This document shows, piece by piece, positions 46,634 to 58,403 of a DNA stretch of 64,000 nucleotides. Under the pieces are notes generated by a model. It saw nothing but the letters and a program-made list of their open reading frames with translations. It did no database searches and had not been told where the DNA came from. Source of the stretch: Neoarius graeffei (lineage: Eukaryota; Chordata; Actinopteri; Siluriformes; Ariidae). A program made the translations under genes and the position numbers. The DNA lies in NCBI RefSeq assembly GCF_027579695.1, contig NC_083582.1, positions 33,683,464 through 33,747,463 of the forward strand. The letters run 5' to 3'. Positions within the stretch are counted from its first letter, which is position 1. The number at the start of each line of letters is the position of its first letter.

Positions 46634-47140
46634 AGACCTGGAGAGGCCTACAAGCCACAGTGTCTCACACCCATTTGGTGGAGGATTGGTGATGACCTGG
46701 GGGTGCTTCAGCAAGGTTGGAATGGGGCAGATTTTTGTTTGCGAAGGACACGTGAATCAACCCATGTACAAGGTTATTCTGAAAGAAAACTTGCTTTCTT
46801 CTGCTCTGACAATGTTCCCTAATTCTGAGGATTGGGTTTTCCGGCAGGACAATGCTTCATGCCGCACAGCTAGGTCAATCAAGGTGTGGATGGAGGACCA
46901 CACGATCAAGATTCTGTCATGACCAGCCCAATCTCCAGATCTGAACCCCACTGAAAACCTCTGGAATGTGATCAAGAAGAAGCTGGATGGTCACAAGCCA
47001 TCAAACAAAGCTGAGCTGATTGAATTTTTGCACCAGGAGTGGTATAAAGTCACCCAAGAGCAACGTGAAAGACTGGTGGAGAGCATGCCAAGACACATGA
47101 AAGCTGTGATTAAATGTCAGGGTTATTTCACCAAATATTG
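46634..47140 (+). pseudogene. Tc1 transposase copy D, C-terminal half
   Basis: Text MVMTWGCFSKVGMGQIF, VFRQDNASCRTARS (second Asp) and SPDLNPTENLWNVIKKKL (Glu), ending GYFTKY. A TGA near 46,920 stands before PAQSPDL. It completes the half at 28,798-29,390. Confidence 0.8.
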
Positions 47141-47449
47141 ATTTCTGAACTCATCCTAAGTTCAAACATTAGTATTGTGGTGTTTAAAATTGAATATGAT
47201 CTTGATTTCTATGCATTATTCAAGGTCTGAAAACACTTAATCTTATTTTTTATTTTGACCAGTTGTCATTTTATGCAATTAAATGCTTTAAGTGACAATA
47301 TTTTTCTGTGAAATCTGGGGGAAATGTTGTCAGTAGTTTATAGAATAAAACAAAAATGTTCACATTCCTCAAACACATACCTATAAATAGCAAAACCAGA
47401 GGAACTGATCATTTTGCAGTGGTCTCTTAATTTTTTTTTTCCAGAGCTG

Positions 47450-49316
47450 TCTATTCAATCAAATATGTTTTGTTTGTCTTCATTCCCTGTAATGTTTTGA
47501 ATCCCTGGTCACTATAAAAGAAAACTAATGGCGAAACATGCCCTTGTTGTGAATAAAGAAGCATCCTAACATCCATTAACATGCTCAGCATCCAGTGATG
47601 TCCCATGTGGACCGCTGTTGCTCAGTTGACCTTTCTTAGCTTTTATAGAGATGTCACATCACACTTCTGACTACGTCAGCTCTTGCAGATGCCAGGTGGA
47701 TGTTAATGTGTGCCTGCTCTAATTACACTAATGCAATCAAGTCCAGCAGTCATCAACAAATCTCCATTAACCCACTGATGGACATCCAATACCATAGCAC
47801 AAAGGAGCCAAAGGAGTGCACAAAGGTAGAACAGCAATGATAACAAAATGATAAGGATACAGTATACATCAGAGAGAAATAGTAACACATGACAACTAGG
47901 GGACTGGCAACTGTTTGGAAAGTCACTTAGACCTTCTTCTTCTTTACCTTTTGGGGCAATGGGGGATTTCTCTAATAGTATAATTAGGAGCTGCTTTTAC
48001 TGCCTCTATTTCTGTCTTGCAATATCTTGTTGTGTCTGAGCCGATAATTATTTTAGTAATTAAAAAAAACCTGTTTGGTTTACATTTTGCACATAACCTG
48101 TGCTCAAGAGTGCAAAACATTGATAAGCTTGTTTGCACAGTCTGTGATGTAACACAGTACTGATCGTCAGGTCTTCCAGTGGCACAAATAAAATGTCCTG
48201 CTCAAGAGCTGCAATGTAGGTAAAGGGCTAAAAGAGAACAACAAGGTGGTTAATATTTAATTGTGGTTCTCAGTATGAGAATGTGCTTACAGAGGGGTTT
48301 GTAATGTGCAAAACAAGTGGGAGTATTTGGATTTTTTTTCAAAGTAAAGATTTCTTGTAAAAACACTGAGACTGAGTGTTTACCAAAATGTCCAATATGT
48401 TGTTACGTTTTTGTTGTTGTTGTTTTTGCTTTATTACACTTTACTCATCTGGTTTATTACTTCAATACCACTGCTGTGGTATGCTATACAGTAATAATAC
48501 ACCATTCCTGAGCACCTCAACACACTTAAAGGAGACCATTAATTATTATCTTATAATGGAACGTGATGCCTTTCTGAATTTTGAAATAAGCAAGAGGAGT
48601 CGGTTCTCCAAACCCAGTGCCACCATTCAAAATTGCTGGATGGCACATGATCTCTTTTCATGGCTTAGCATTAGCTTGTACATTATTCTTTCAAATTATC
48701 TGTAGAAATCAGTGTTTAATATGAATTGTATTATTATTTTACTAATGTGAAGTCAGTAAATCCCTGAAGTTTCGACTGGTCAAAAATTTGGACCCGTGCC
48801 TACCTATAAGGTTAAAGAGTAACAAAATGAAATAACACATGGAATGGAGGTGGAATTATGCAGTGACCACGACAAACAAAAATTAAAGAAAAAAACTTTT
48901 AATATTTAAAATTCTCAACAATATGAAACATCTTGTGAAGTTCTGAAAAAAAACTTATTTGGGGAAGCAATTTAATGATAAAAAAATGGTTTTCATTGAA
49001 AACTCCATGTGGGTTTTGTCCTCGTTCTATGTTCTTCCGAAAACATGCCAGTAAGTGGATTGTCTGCACTAAACTGCCTCTAGGAGTGTGTGAATGTGTG
49101 TGTGCAAGGTGTCTTGGCATCTCATCAAGTGCGTATTCCTGTCTCAAGCCTTGACAGGCACTGGATCCACCATAACTCTGACCAGGATAAAGTGATTGCT
49201 GAAAGTGAGTGAGTGAACAAATTTGAATCATTAGCATTAAGGGGGAAAAAAGTATTTTCATTCTTTTGTGTCCAGATATTCGACTGGTAGTGTGGACCTT
49301 GTTTTGTATTAAAAAC

Positions 49317-49355
<39 letters not shown>
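47450..49355. other. No gene recognised
   Basis: AT-rich non-coding sequence; short open frames show no family motif. A (TAA)n run at 49,314-49,355 leads into SINE copy 7. Confidence 0.6.
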
Positions 49356-49716
49356 CTCATCTCATTATCTCTAGCCGCTTTATCCTGTTCTACAGGGTCG
49401 CAGACAAGCTGGAGCCTATCCCAGCTGACTACGGGCGAAAGGTGGGGTACACCCTGGACAAGTCGCCAGGTCATCACAGGGCTGACACATAGACACAGAC
49501 AACCATTCACACCTACGGTCAATTTAGAGTCACCAGTTAACCTAACCTGCATGTCTTTGGACTGTGGGGGAAACCGGAGCAGCCGGAGGAAACCCACGCG
49601 GACACGGGGAGAACATGCAAACTCTGCACAGAAAGGCCCTCACCGGCCACGGGGCTCGAACCCGGACCTTCTTGCTGTGAGGCGACAGCGCTAACCACTA
49701 CACCACCGTGCCGCCC
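49356..49716 (-). mobile_element. tRNA-derived SINE copy 7
   Basis: Reverse orientation, inserted in a (TAA)n array that continues on its other side (49,717-49,744), so the duplication is hidden in the microsatellite. Confidence 0.92.
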
Positions 49717-49759
49717 ATAATAATAATAATAATAATAATAATAAACAACTCAGGCAATG

Positions 49760-50133
49760 GGCGGCACGGTGGTGTAGTGGTTAGAGCTGTCGCCTCACAG
49801 AAAGATGGTCCGGGTTCGAGCCCCGTGGCCGGCGAGGGTCTTTCTGTGTGGAGTTTGCATGTTCTCCCCGTGTCCGCGTGGATTTCCTCCGGGTGCTCCG
49901 GTTTCCCCCACAGTCCAAAGACATGCAGGTTAGGTTAACTGGTGACTCTAAATTGACCGTAGGTGTGGATGTGAGTGTGAATGGTTGTCTGTGTCTATGT
50001 GTCAGCCCTGTGATGACCTGGTGACTTGTCCAGGGTGTACCCCGCCTTTCGCCCGTAGTCAGCTGGGATAGGCTCCAGCTTGCCTGCGACCCTGTAGAAC
50101 AGGATAAAGCGGCTAGAGATAATGAGATGAGAT
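49760..50133 (+). mobile_element. tRNA-derived SINE copy 8
   Basis: Forward copy 43 bp after the reverse copy 7, making a head-to-head SINE pair. Target duplication not clear. Confidence 0.9.
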
Positions 50134-51099
50134 GGTATTGGAAAGAAAAAAAGTTTCATCCAAGCATAAACCATAAAGTACTGCTCATGTTAGGGTTCCA
50201 GCACAGATTAGTGATTTTAATGCTCAAAGCTGATTTAAGTCATTAGTTATTAATTGCTGGGTTTATTAGGTGTATGAAAGCCAGAAAATCACCAACCTGT
50301 GCTATGAAGACTTTTCCCCCAATATTAAGAGAATAACAGATTTTCTTTAGGATGACACACATATTTACTTCGACACTTAAATGCACAGATAATTTAAACT
50401 TTATGAGTTGCACTGAACAGTTCGATAATCTCTGAAAGCTACACGAATGCAGTTGTAACTGTTGGACTTGCATGGCCCCAATGGCAATTTAGTAACTCAG
50501 CATTGTATACTCCCACTTATATAGAACACAGAGTCACACAGCTGATAGAAGGACCTTTGGACATGTTTTCTGAAAAAAGAGTCAAGTTGTAATGAATGGG
50601 CTAGACTCATTCAGAAGATATGGAAGGAGATTCCACAAGTAGACTTTTTTACCCAACAACTACACAAAGGTCTCAGTTGAAGTAAACCAAAATAAACCAC
50701 TCTTGTGTTTTCACATCAACTGGTCATTAATAGGTTCTTTAAAATGTAGAAAGAAGACCTTGCATGAGGTCCAGAAGACCTTCAGCCCTGTCTTTCCCAG
50801 ATACAAATCTTAAGTCCGTCACAGATCAAAGGAGACTATTGTTTGTGGTGTCAGAAGGTCTCAGAATGGGCTTGGCTGAAGAGTTCTTAGGCACCAGAAG
50901 GGTAATTTTTAAATACTATACAATATACATTCTGTATTATGCCTCTAAAGTATACTCAGCAAACTTGGAAGTATGAAGCCTGATCCTAAAGAAGTGCATG
51001 GAGAAGTACCTGAGCTGAATCACTGTTGAGCATTACCAGTATACTGACCTTCAGACTAAGCATTTATCATTCACCATTGTGAACCACTTAAATATTTAT
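50134..51099. other. 3' flank of minus-strand g6pc1 paralogue
   Basis: No separate gene seen. It presumably contains the 3' UTR of the gene ending at 51,100. The complement of 50,262-50,267 is AATAAA, a possible but distant poly(A) signal. Confidence 0.4.
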
Positions 51100-53165
51100 C
51101 TATGAGGCCTTTTCAACTTTCTTTACCTGTAAAACCATGGACAAACCTCTAGGAACAAGTATGGTGGGAACTAAAAGGGCAACAACACTCTTTGTGAATG
51201 ACAGAATGTAAAAAATTGTATGGTTCATTGAAGGGAAGGTCAAAAAGTCCAGGAGCTGCAGAAAAACTAATGAGATAGCAATGCAGCCTATTCTGAAGGG
51301 GGAACTGGTGCTCTTCTTGCTTTCAGTATACAATGGTGAGTGCAGGCCCAAGCCCAGACCAAACAAGGTGCCCATGTTGCGCATTAGGCTTGCGAATGGC
51401 GTCGTATCCATGAGGACCCAAGCTGGGTTCACACACCATTTCTGAGCTTTTTCCAGAGTCCACAGCAGGTCCACACCCACAACCTTCAAGGAAACATAAA
51501 AGCCCACGGCGAAAACGAGCAAGACCAGAGTGATGCTGAAGTACCTTTGAAGGCTGGTGTTGTAAATCCACTGTTGTCTTGAGAATATCTCAGCTACAAT
51601 GATACCTGGCATAAGGAGACAAGAGTTTATTTGATGATATATCAAAGCCTCTTGGGTAATACAGCTTAAAAATGCAAATGGAAAACACCCTTGTCAAGCA
51701 ATGGAGACTCATCCACCCACCTGAGATGACTCCACATATAACTTGGTGGGGGAAGTGGGCGGCAACATAAACACGAGACATGCAGACTAACAGCTCCACC
51801 AGCCCAAACAGCATCCATAGCACCATCTGTAAAAGCCTGGTGGTAAACAATGCATCATCAAACACTTTTGCAAGCTTAAGGTTTCAGCGCACTTCATGTA
51901 GAGATGATGATTACAAGTTGGATGACTTTGTGGGGACTTCTTTGTCGAAATTGCCATGAAATGTTTATAGTGCCACCAGCAGTACTGGAGCACCATTATA
52001 CAATGGCTAATACAAAATCAGAGAATATGCAAGCTTTATAAGCAAAGGTGATTTCTTCTTCTTCTTCTTCTTCTTCTTCTTCTTCTTCTTCTTCTTCTTC
52101 TTCTTCACACAGCCCTTACAGATGTCATCTCTGTATTACACTGAGGCCTTTAATCTGACAGGAGTAAAAAGTGTATATATAGGCAGTAAGACAAAATCTC
52201 AAGTAAAGTTGTTAGATTTGCCTGCCTTCTCTAAAAACTCACCAGTAAAGCAAAGAAGGAGGTTTTCTCTGAGCAGCAATGGATAGCAATGATGTGACCA
52301 TTACATACCCTATTGCAGCAGAGCCCATTGCATGACCAGAAGGACTTCCTTAAAGGAGAGAATCAAGCAGAATCAAGTAATGCATAGTAGACAATAAGAC
52401 CACAAACACCATACACTACTCTCTTTCAAGATAAGATCAGGATCCTGCAAAAGGCAAAAGGAAGAGAATGAGGGAGGGTTTTCAATTCGTCCAACCATAC
52501 CAGTTTAATTAATGTCAATGATTTATTCCTATAAAAGAATTATCAATGGGTTGAATTCAAAGGTAGTCCATAGGGAATAACATTAAGATAACCCAAGACA
52601 AGACATCATCCAGTCAGATTAGTAGAACATGCATTGCCACCTGAGTTGCACAACCATTTACAACAAGAAAAATTGATTGACCATGCAATAAGAGTTGATA
52701 TGGTAGAAGATATATTATAGTAATCAGGAGTGCTACAGCGCGTGCCATGCATTATACCTGGTCCAGTTTCACACGTGATGGGAAGCTGCCTGAGAGCAGG
52801 CGCTGACTCAGTGCCATAAAACCTGGTCTCATGAACCCACCAGTAAGGCCTTTCTCCAAAAAGAACCCTGCAAACCAAATGCTTACTGAGATGCATCACA
52901 GTTTGAACAATAATCTAAACATGTTTCCAGGTTTAAGAACCTCTTACCATTTTAGCACCAGGTTAAGCCAGTCCCCAAGCACACCCACCCAGATGAGCTT
53001 GATGCCGACATCCCTTTTCAGGTGGAACCAGATGGGGAAGAAGACAAAGAAGGTGGTGTGGAGGTCTGCTACATAGGAAATCAGCTGGAACCAACTCTCA
53101 TAGGCAATGTACTCTTTCTGCAAATAGACCGCCAGACTCACCCCCCAACTATGGAGAAAGTCCAT
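51100..53165 (-). CDS. g6pc1: Glucose-6-phosphatase catalytic subunit, divergent paralogue
   Basis: Hydrolyses glucose-6-phosphate in the ER lumen, the last step of gluconeogenesis and glycogenolysis. Exons (minus): 53165-52948, 52867-52758, 52348-52243, 51836-51721 and 51605-51100. All GT-AG, phases correct, 351 residues; exons 2-4 (110, 106, 116 bp) have the sizes I recall for human G6PC1. Catalytic residues kept: Arg79 (FGERPYWW), His115 (SPSGHAMG), Arg166 and nucleophile His172 ([14 protein letters not shown]). Multi-pass membrane protein. Odd: no N-glycosylation sequon at the site matching human Asn96, and the C-terminus VEKAS lacks the KKxx ER-retrieval signal. A TATA-like GAATAAAG lies at 53,302-53,295. 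Intact, so likely a functional but diverged duplicate. Confidence 0.93.
52053..52106. repeat. (CTT)n microsatellite
   Basis: About 18 units in intron 3 of the minus-strand g6pc1 paralogue. Confidence 0.95.
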
Positions 53166-54873
53166 GACTCAGTGACGGCAAAGGCAGGGTGCTTAGCCCA
53201 GCAAAATCACTGACGCACGGATGATGTGGATTGAAGTGTGCAAACCTGGGAGTTTTTGATCTTTTTCAGATTTCACTTGCCCCCTCCAGCTGGACTTTAT
53301 TCAAGGCTGGATCATCCATCATGTTTGCACGGCTCCTGCTGTATCCAGGAGTCTTCAGGGTCCATGACCTTTTCACCCACTGTAATGGTGAAGGGGGGCC
53401 AGGACTGATAACAAAAACATGGGGTAAGATGATTGGTCATGACACACAGAGTATGATGTCATATGACGACATTAAAGTCATTAAACCAAACAAAAGAGGT
53501 TTCTGTTAGATGGACTTTTTTCAGCATTATATATGGTAGACAGCTTTCATCATTTGTGTAACATCACATAATTACAAAAAAATTAGACAACAAAATATAC
53601 ACATTCAGTTAAATAAAAACTATATCTCAATAATTAACACATTTATTGCCTTAGATCTGTTCACTGCTGGTTACGAAATGAGCTGAGATATACTACAAAA
53701 TGACTGAAAACAGCCACCTCTGTTTTCTCAAACAAAGTTGAATGCAAATCAATAGTAACTGATCACCAGAGACTGAGTGGCTTTGTTGGTAATATACAGT
53801 ACATGATAGTTCTTTTCAAGCCTCAAACAAAATTACTGAAACCTTAGGTTGGTGTTTATTCTTGTTATATATACATGATTCAACATATTCCATAAGCATC
53901 TAAACAGACAACTAAAAGAATATGACAAAAAGGAACGTTTAGTCCTTCAGGACATTTTAGACTTGTGTCAATGAACAATGAGGCTCCATCACCTTTACTG
54001 ACTGAAACTGAATGGAAAAACATCTTCAAAATTATCCACGTCCAATGACCTTTGCTTCTTAGTACAACACCACCAAGAGAATATTTTATAGTGTTGCTGT
54101 TCAGAGTGCAGAACATATTTTGAATGAATTGCCCAAAACTTGAGGAATGACTGCACCACTGCTGTGAAAAGAATTCAGGCATTTTTCGGAATTTTGCTCT
54201 GCATGTCATAGTCAGTACATCCAACATAGACTGCAGGAGTGATACAAAACCAGGATAAAATACAGAAGGAGGACTTTCAGGCCTGGTCTTTATTGCAAAG
54301 AGTTATATAGTAAAATATATTGGTTAAAGATGTAAATGCCAATACATATTGCACATAGTATTGCATGATGAGTAACTAAAAATACATGAGAAATATATAG
54401 ACTAATAAAACTTCATTTGAAACATTATAAAGGGTCTTCAGGATACAAAAACTTTAAGCAAATAATATTACAACCTTCCTAAAATGAGTAATCTTTTCAA
54501 CTCTTTTTAATTTTACTTAACATTGAAAAGGCATGGTAACAAATGGTGACTGATAAAGTGTCCTCATTTTCTGGGTTCAAACCAAGCTGGAGTCCAGTAA
54601 CTTCTCTCCCTCCAATTAACTTGTTTGTGTCCTGTCTGCTTTCCAACAAACAGGCTGTTTGTTAACTGTATCTAACTTTTTCTGTCCCTTCTGTTTTATT
54701 ACACATGTGCAAGGTCCAAAGATCAGCGTTGTCCATGCGTTTAGCTGGTGGGCCTGCTGATATAAAGCCCAGAGCCAGCATGCTCAAGGCCATCAGTCCT
54801 CTCTCTTGCTCTCAAATCAACAGTCAGCTTTTTTATTTTTGAGAGGACTCTTAAGAATTCTCACACTGTCAGA
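53166..54873. promoter_or_regulatory. Shared intergenic region of divergent g6pc1 pair
   Basis: This 1.7 kb separates the two start codons. Toward the plus gene: forkhead-like AACAAACA (54,645-54,652), TGTTTGTTAAC (54,656-54,666, FOXO/HNF1-like), a DR1-type AGGTCCAAAGATC (54,712-54,724, HNF4-like) and TATAAA (54,761-54,766). Toward the minus gene: GAATAAAG at 53,302-53,295 and a forkhead/insulin-response-like TGTTTTTGTTATC (complement of about 53,407-53,419). These classes of site regulate mammalian G6PC. Site calls are by eye; the middle part holds no recognised feature. Confidence 0.5.
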
Positions 54874-57800
54874 ATGAACACTCTGATGGATGCTGTGCAT
54901 GGCTATGGTGTGAGCACCACACAGTATCTACAGACTCACTACAAAGACGCACAGGGCTGGTTCTTGTTTGTCTCCTTTGCTGCTGACCTGCGCAACACCT
55001 TCTTCATCTTCTTCCCCATTTGGTTCCACCTGAGGACATCTGTGGGCATCAAGCTTATCTGGGTGGCCGTGGTCGGGGATTGGCTCAATCTTGTCTTCAA
55101 ATGGTATGACATAATGAATTAATAACTTTAATATATCTATATTTTTAAATGATTTGTTATTTGTGACAAAAAAAAATTATTTTATTAATATTTTTCAAAG
55201 TTAATATGTTAAAAATAATAATGTGATAGTCGTCATATTATAAAAAATTATATATAATGGATATAAGGTATATTTATATAAAATGTACATAAAGTATTAC
55301 TTTATATTTAAAGAAAAAATTATACTGAAATCACTGTGATGATATTTGTCCTGTATGATTTTGTTAAGTAAATAAACCCCTTTTTCCCACAGTTAGACTG
55401 ATTGGCTTGCAATCAATATTGATTTTTTTTTTTTGGGTCATTCTAGGATTCTATTTGGAGAGCGGCCCTACTGGTGGGTCCATGAGACACCTTACTACAG
55501 CAACATGTCTGTGCCACACATTAAACAATTTCCCATGACCTGTGAGACAGGCCCAGGTACATCCTCTCATTACTAACACACACACCAAAACATTTTACTT
55601 TACTCTAAATGATAAACATCTAGTACACAACAGATGCTTCAGCATTACAATACAGTAGATAAACAGATTGAACCTGATGACTGTGAATTGGGTTTGATTT
55701 GATCTCAGTCACGGTGTGTGTTTTGCTTATTTCGCTGATGCAGGTAGTCCATCGGGTCATGCTATGGGTGCAGCTGGAGTTTACTATGCCATGGTCACCT
55801 CCATCCTCACCATCATGCTGAGCAGAAATAAGACATGTTCCACTAAGGCACTGTAAGAGTCTTCACATAATATCAGCTGTCGCTTTCTCATGGAATAGTA
55901 AACTTACATTTGGTTTAAACTGAAATAAAGATGCACTGATACCAATTTTTTTTTTTTCAGTCTGACTACTGATACCAAAATTAGTACTTAGTATTAAAAA
56001 ATCCGGGCGGCACGGTGGTGTAGTGGTTAGCGCTGTCGCCTCACAGCAAGAAGGTCCTGGGTTCGAGCCCCGGGGCCGGCGAGGGCCTTTCTGTGTGGAG
56101 TTTGCATGTTCTCCCCATGTCCGCGTGGGTTTCCTCCGGGTGCTCTGGTTTCCCCCACAGTCCAAAGACATGCAGGTTAGGTTAACTGGTGACTCTAAAT
56201 TGACCGTAGGTGTGAATGTGAGTGTGAATGGTTGTCTGTGTCTATGTGTCAGCCCTGTGATGACCTGGCGACTTGTCCAGGGTGTACCCCGCCTTTCGCC
56301 CGTAGTCAGCTGGGATAGGCTCCAGCTTGCCTGCGACCCTGTAGAAGGATAAAGCGGCTAGAGATAATGTGGTGTGTGTGATGTGTGATGTGATACCAAT
56401 TTTTTTTTTTTCAGTCTGACTACTGATACCAAAATTAGTACTTAGTATTAAAAAATCCGGGCGGCACGGTGGTGTAGTGGTTAGCGCTGTCGCCTCACAG
56501 CAAGAAGGTCCTGGGTTCGAGCCCCGGGGCCGGCGAGGGCCTTTCTGTGTGGAGTTTGCATGTTCTCCCCATGTCCGCGTGGGTTTCCTCCGGGTGCTCT
56601 GGTTTCCCCCACAGTCCAAAGACATGCAGGTTAGGTTAACTGGTGACTCTAAATTGACCATAGGTGTGAGTGTGAATGGTTGTCTGTGTCTATGTGTCAG
56701 CCCTGTGATGACCTGGCGACTTGTCCAGGGTGTACCCCGCCTTTCGCCCGTAGTCAGCTGGGATAGGCTCCAGCTTGCCTGCGACCCTGTAGAAGGATAA
56801 AGCGGCTAGAGATAATGAGATGAGATTAAAAAATCCAGGATATCACGTAACATCGTACGTTATTTAGCTGTTTACGGCTACTACCCGTTTAAGGCTACTA
56901 GGCTATGTTCTTTATATTATTATCTTCTTTATTCAAAATGAAGTGTATTAGCTTGCTACATTTGTTACCTTGGGTTTTGAGTCACTTCAGAAAAGCACTT
57001 CTGTCCAGCGAAGTACATTATATTGCCTTCATGATGTCAGAATCGCTTGTTCCGTCAGCTTTCTACCCAAGAATATCATACAAGATAAGAGCTGTTGTTT
57101 TCACTGAGCTAAGGTTAACCAGGTTTTTGGTGGCTGCCATGTGCAGCTAGCAAAGAACTCCTCATGAGTTTTATGTTGAAGATGTTTTTTGGATTGTAGT
57201 TACTTGTACGGGTGTAGTGGTTAGCGCTGTCACCTCACAGCAAGAAGGTCCGGGTCGAGCCCCGTGGCCGACAAGGGCCTTTCTGTGCGGAGTTTGCATG
57301 TTCTCCCTGTGTCCACATGGGTTTCCTCCGGGTGCTCCGGTTTCCCCCACAGTCCAAAGACATGCAGGTTAGGTTAACTGGTGACTCTAAATTGACCGTA
57401 GGTGTGAATGTGAGTGTGAATGGTTGTCTGTGTCTATGTGTCAGCCCTGTGATGACCTGGCGACTTGTCCAGGGTGTACCCCGCCTTTCGCCCGTAGTCA
57501 GCTGGGATAGGCTCCAGCTTGCCTGCGACCCTGTAGAACAGGATAAAGCGGCTAGAGATAATGAGATGAGTTACTTGTACTGTAGTTCCTCCTGTTGATA
57601 TCTTTTAATTGCATCACATGGTATCAGAGCATTTATGAGTCAGATTGATACTTGAAAGTATTGGTATTGATGTATTCATCATGTTATCTTGTTTTGTCAG
57701 GTACTTGCGTGGCACCCTCTGGACTCTTTTCTGGACTGTTCAGATCTGCGTGTGTCTCTCCAGGGTCTTCCTTGCTGCCCATTTCCCTCACCAGGTCATT

Positions 57801-58403
57801 GCTGGTGTAATTACAGGTCAGTTCTTATTACAGGTGGTGCATATTATGTGGAAATTCTGAGCCGGCTGTGCAAAACTAAAATCTGTTGTCTTCCTCACAG
57901 GTATGATCGTGGCTGAAGTCTTCAACAGGCAGACGTGGATCTACTACGCCAGCCTGCAGAGGTACTTCAATATCACTCTGTTCCTGCTCGTTTTCGCCGT
58001 GGGCTTTTACGTTCTCTTGAAGGCTGTGGGTGTGGATCTGCTGTGGACTCTGGAAAAAGCTCAGAAATGGTGCGTGAACCCAGCTTGGGTCCACATGGAC
58101 ACGACGCCATTCGCCAGCTTGCTGCGTAACATGGGCACATTGTTCGGTCTGGGCTTGGGCCTGCACTCGCCACTGTATACCGAGAGCAAGAAGAGCACTA
58201 GCACCCCCTTCAGGATCAGCTGTGTGCTCAGCTCTCTCCTCCTGCTCCACCTTTTCGACTCCATTAAGCCGCCGACGCACACAGCCGCACTCTTCTACCT
58301 GCTCTCGTTCTGTAAGAGTGCCACCGTTCCGCTGGTCACCGTCAGCATCATTCCGTACTGTGTGTCCGGAGCCCTGAGTTTACCAAGCAAGAAGCACCTC
58401 TAA
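54874..58403 (+). CDS. g6pc1: Glucose-6-phosphatase catalytic subunit
   Basis: Exons 54874-55103, 55447-55556, 55744-55852, 57701-57816 and 57901-58403; GT-AG introns with correct phases; 355 residues against 357 in human. Catalytic Arg83 (FGERPYWW), His119 (SPSGHAMG), Arg171 and nucleophile His177 ([14 protein letters not shown]; one codon is added in exon 3). The Asn96-Met-Ser sequon matches the human glycosylation site. The C-terminus KKHL is a KKxx ER-retrieval signal. About nine membrane spans expected from the family. Start chosen at the first ATG after the TATA box, aligning with human. Intron 3 is enlarged by three SINEs. It is the orthodox member of the pair. Confidence 0.96.
56006..56369 (+). 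mobile_element. tRNA-derived SINE copy 9
   Basis: First SINE of the tandem duplication in g6pc1 intron 3. Pol III boxes intact. Confidence 0.92.
56460..56825 (+). mobile_element. tRNA-derived SINE copy 10
   Basis: Second SINE of the tandem duplication, almost identical to copy 9 but lacking a few bases near GTGTGAATGTGAG. Confidence 0.92.
57210..57570 (+). mobile_element. tRNA-derived SINE copy 11, 5'-truncated
   Basis: Target duplication TTACTTGTAC (57200-57209, 57571-57580). The first dozen bases (GGCGGCACGGTG) are missing, which fits 5' truncation during reverse transcription. It lies in g6pc1 intron 3. Confidence 0.9.

Larger units (their letters stand above)
28565..47449 (+). mobile_element. 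Tc1/mariner copy D, split by a 17 kb nest
   Basis: The left end CAGTTCTAGAAAAAAATAAG (28,565) and right end (complement CAGCTCTGGAAAAAAAAAAT at 47,449) are inverted repeats of one family. The two halves of the transposase meet exactly across the 29,388-46,633 insertion: left half ends ..RLMVRQRPG, right half resumes with ..GEAYK and MVMTWGCFSKVGMG. This is the oldest layer of the nest. Confidence 0.85.
55938..56825 (+). repeat. Tandem duplication including a SINE, g6pc1 intron 3
   Basis: A unit of about 450 bp occurs twice. It holds a T-rich run, TCAGTCTGACTACTGATACC, TTAGTACTTAGTATTAAAAA and a SINE. SINE bodies lie at 56,006-56,369 (copy 9) and 56,460-56,825 (copy 10). The flank ATTAAAAAATCC recurs after copy 10, marking the original target duplication. 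The first unit's tail has turned into GTGTGTGATGTG. Confidence 0.88.

Noticed and set aside
48317-48705. Small hydrophobic open frames near 48.4 kb
   Set aside because: T-rich sequence gives chance Phe/Leu-rich frames; no start context or family match.
51100-53165. Minus-strand g6pc1 copy as a pseudogene
   Set aside because: All five exons are open, splice sites fit and catalytic residues are kept; only peripheral signals are lost.
53880-54227. 115-codon frame in the g6pc1 intergenic region
   Set aside because: No recognisable motif, no splice or homology support, and AT-rich composition like its surroundings.
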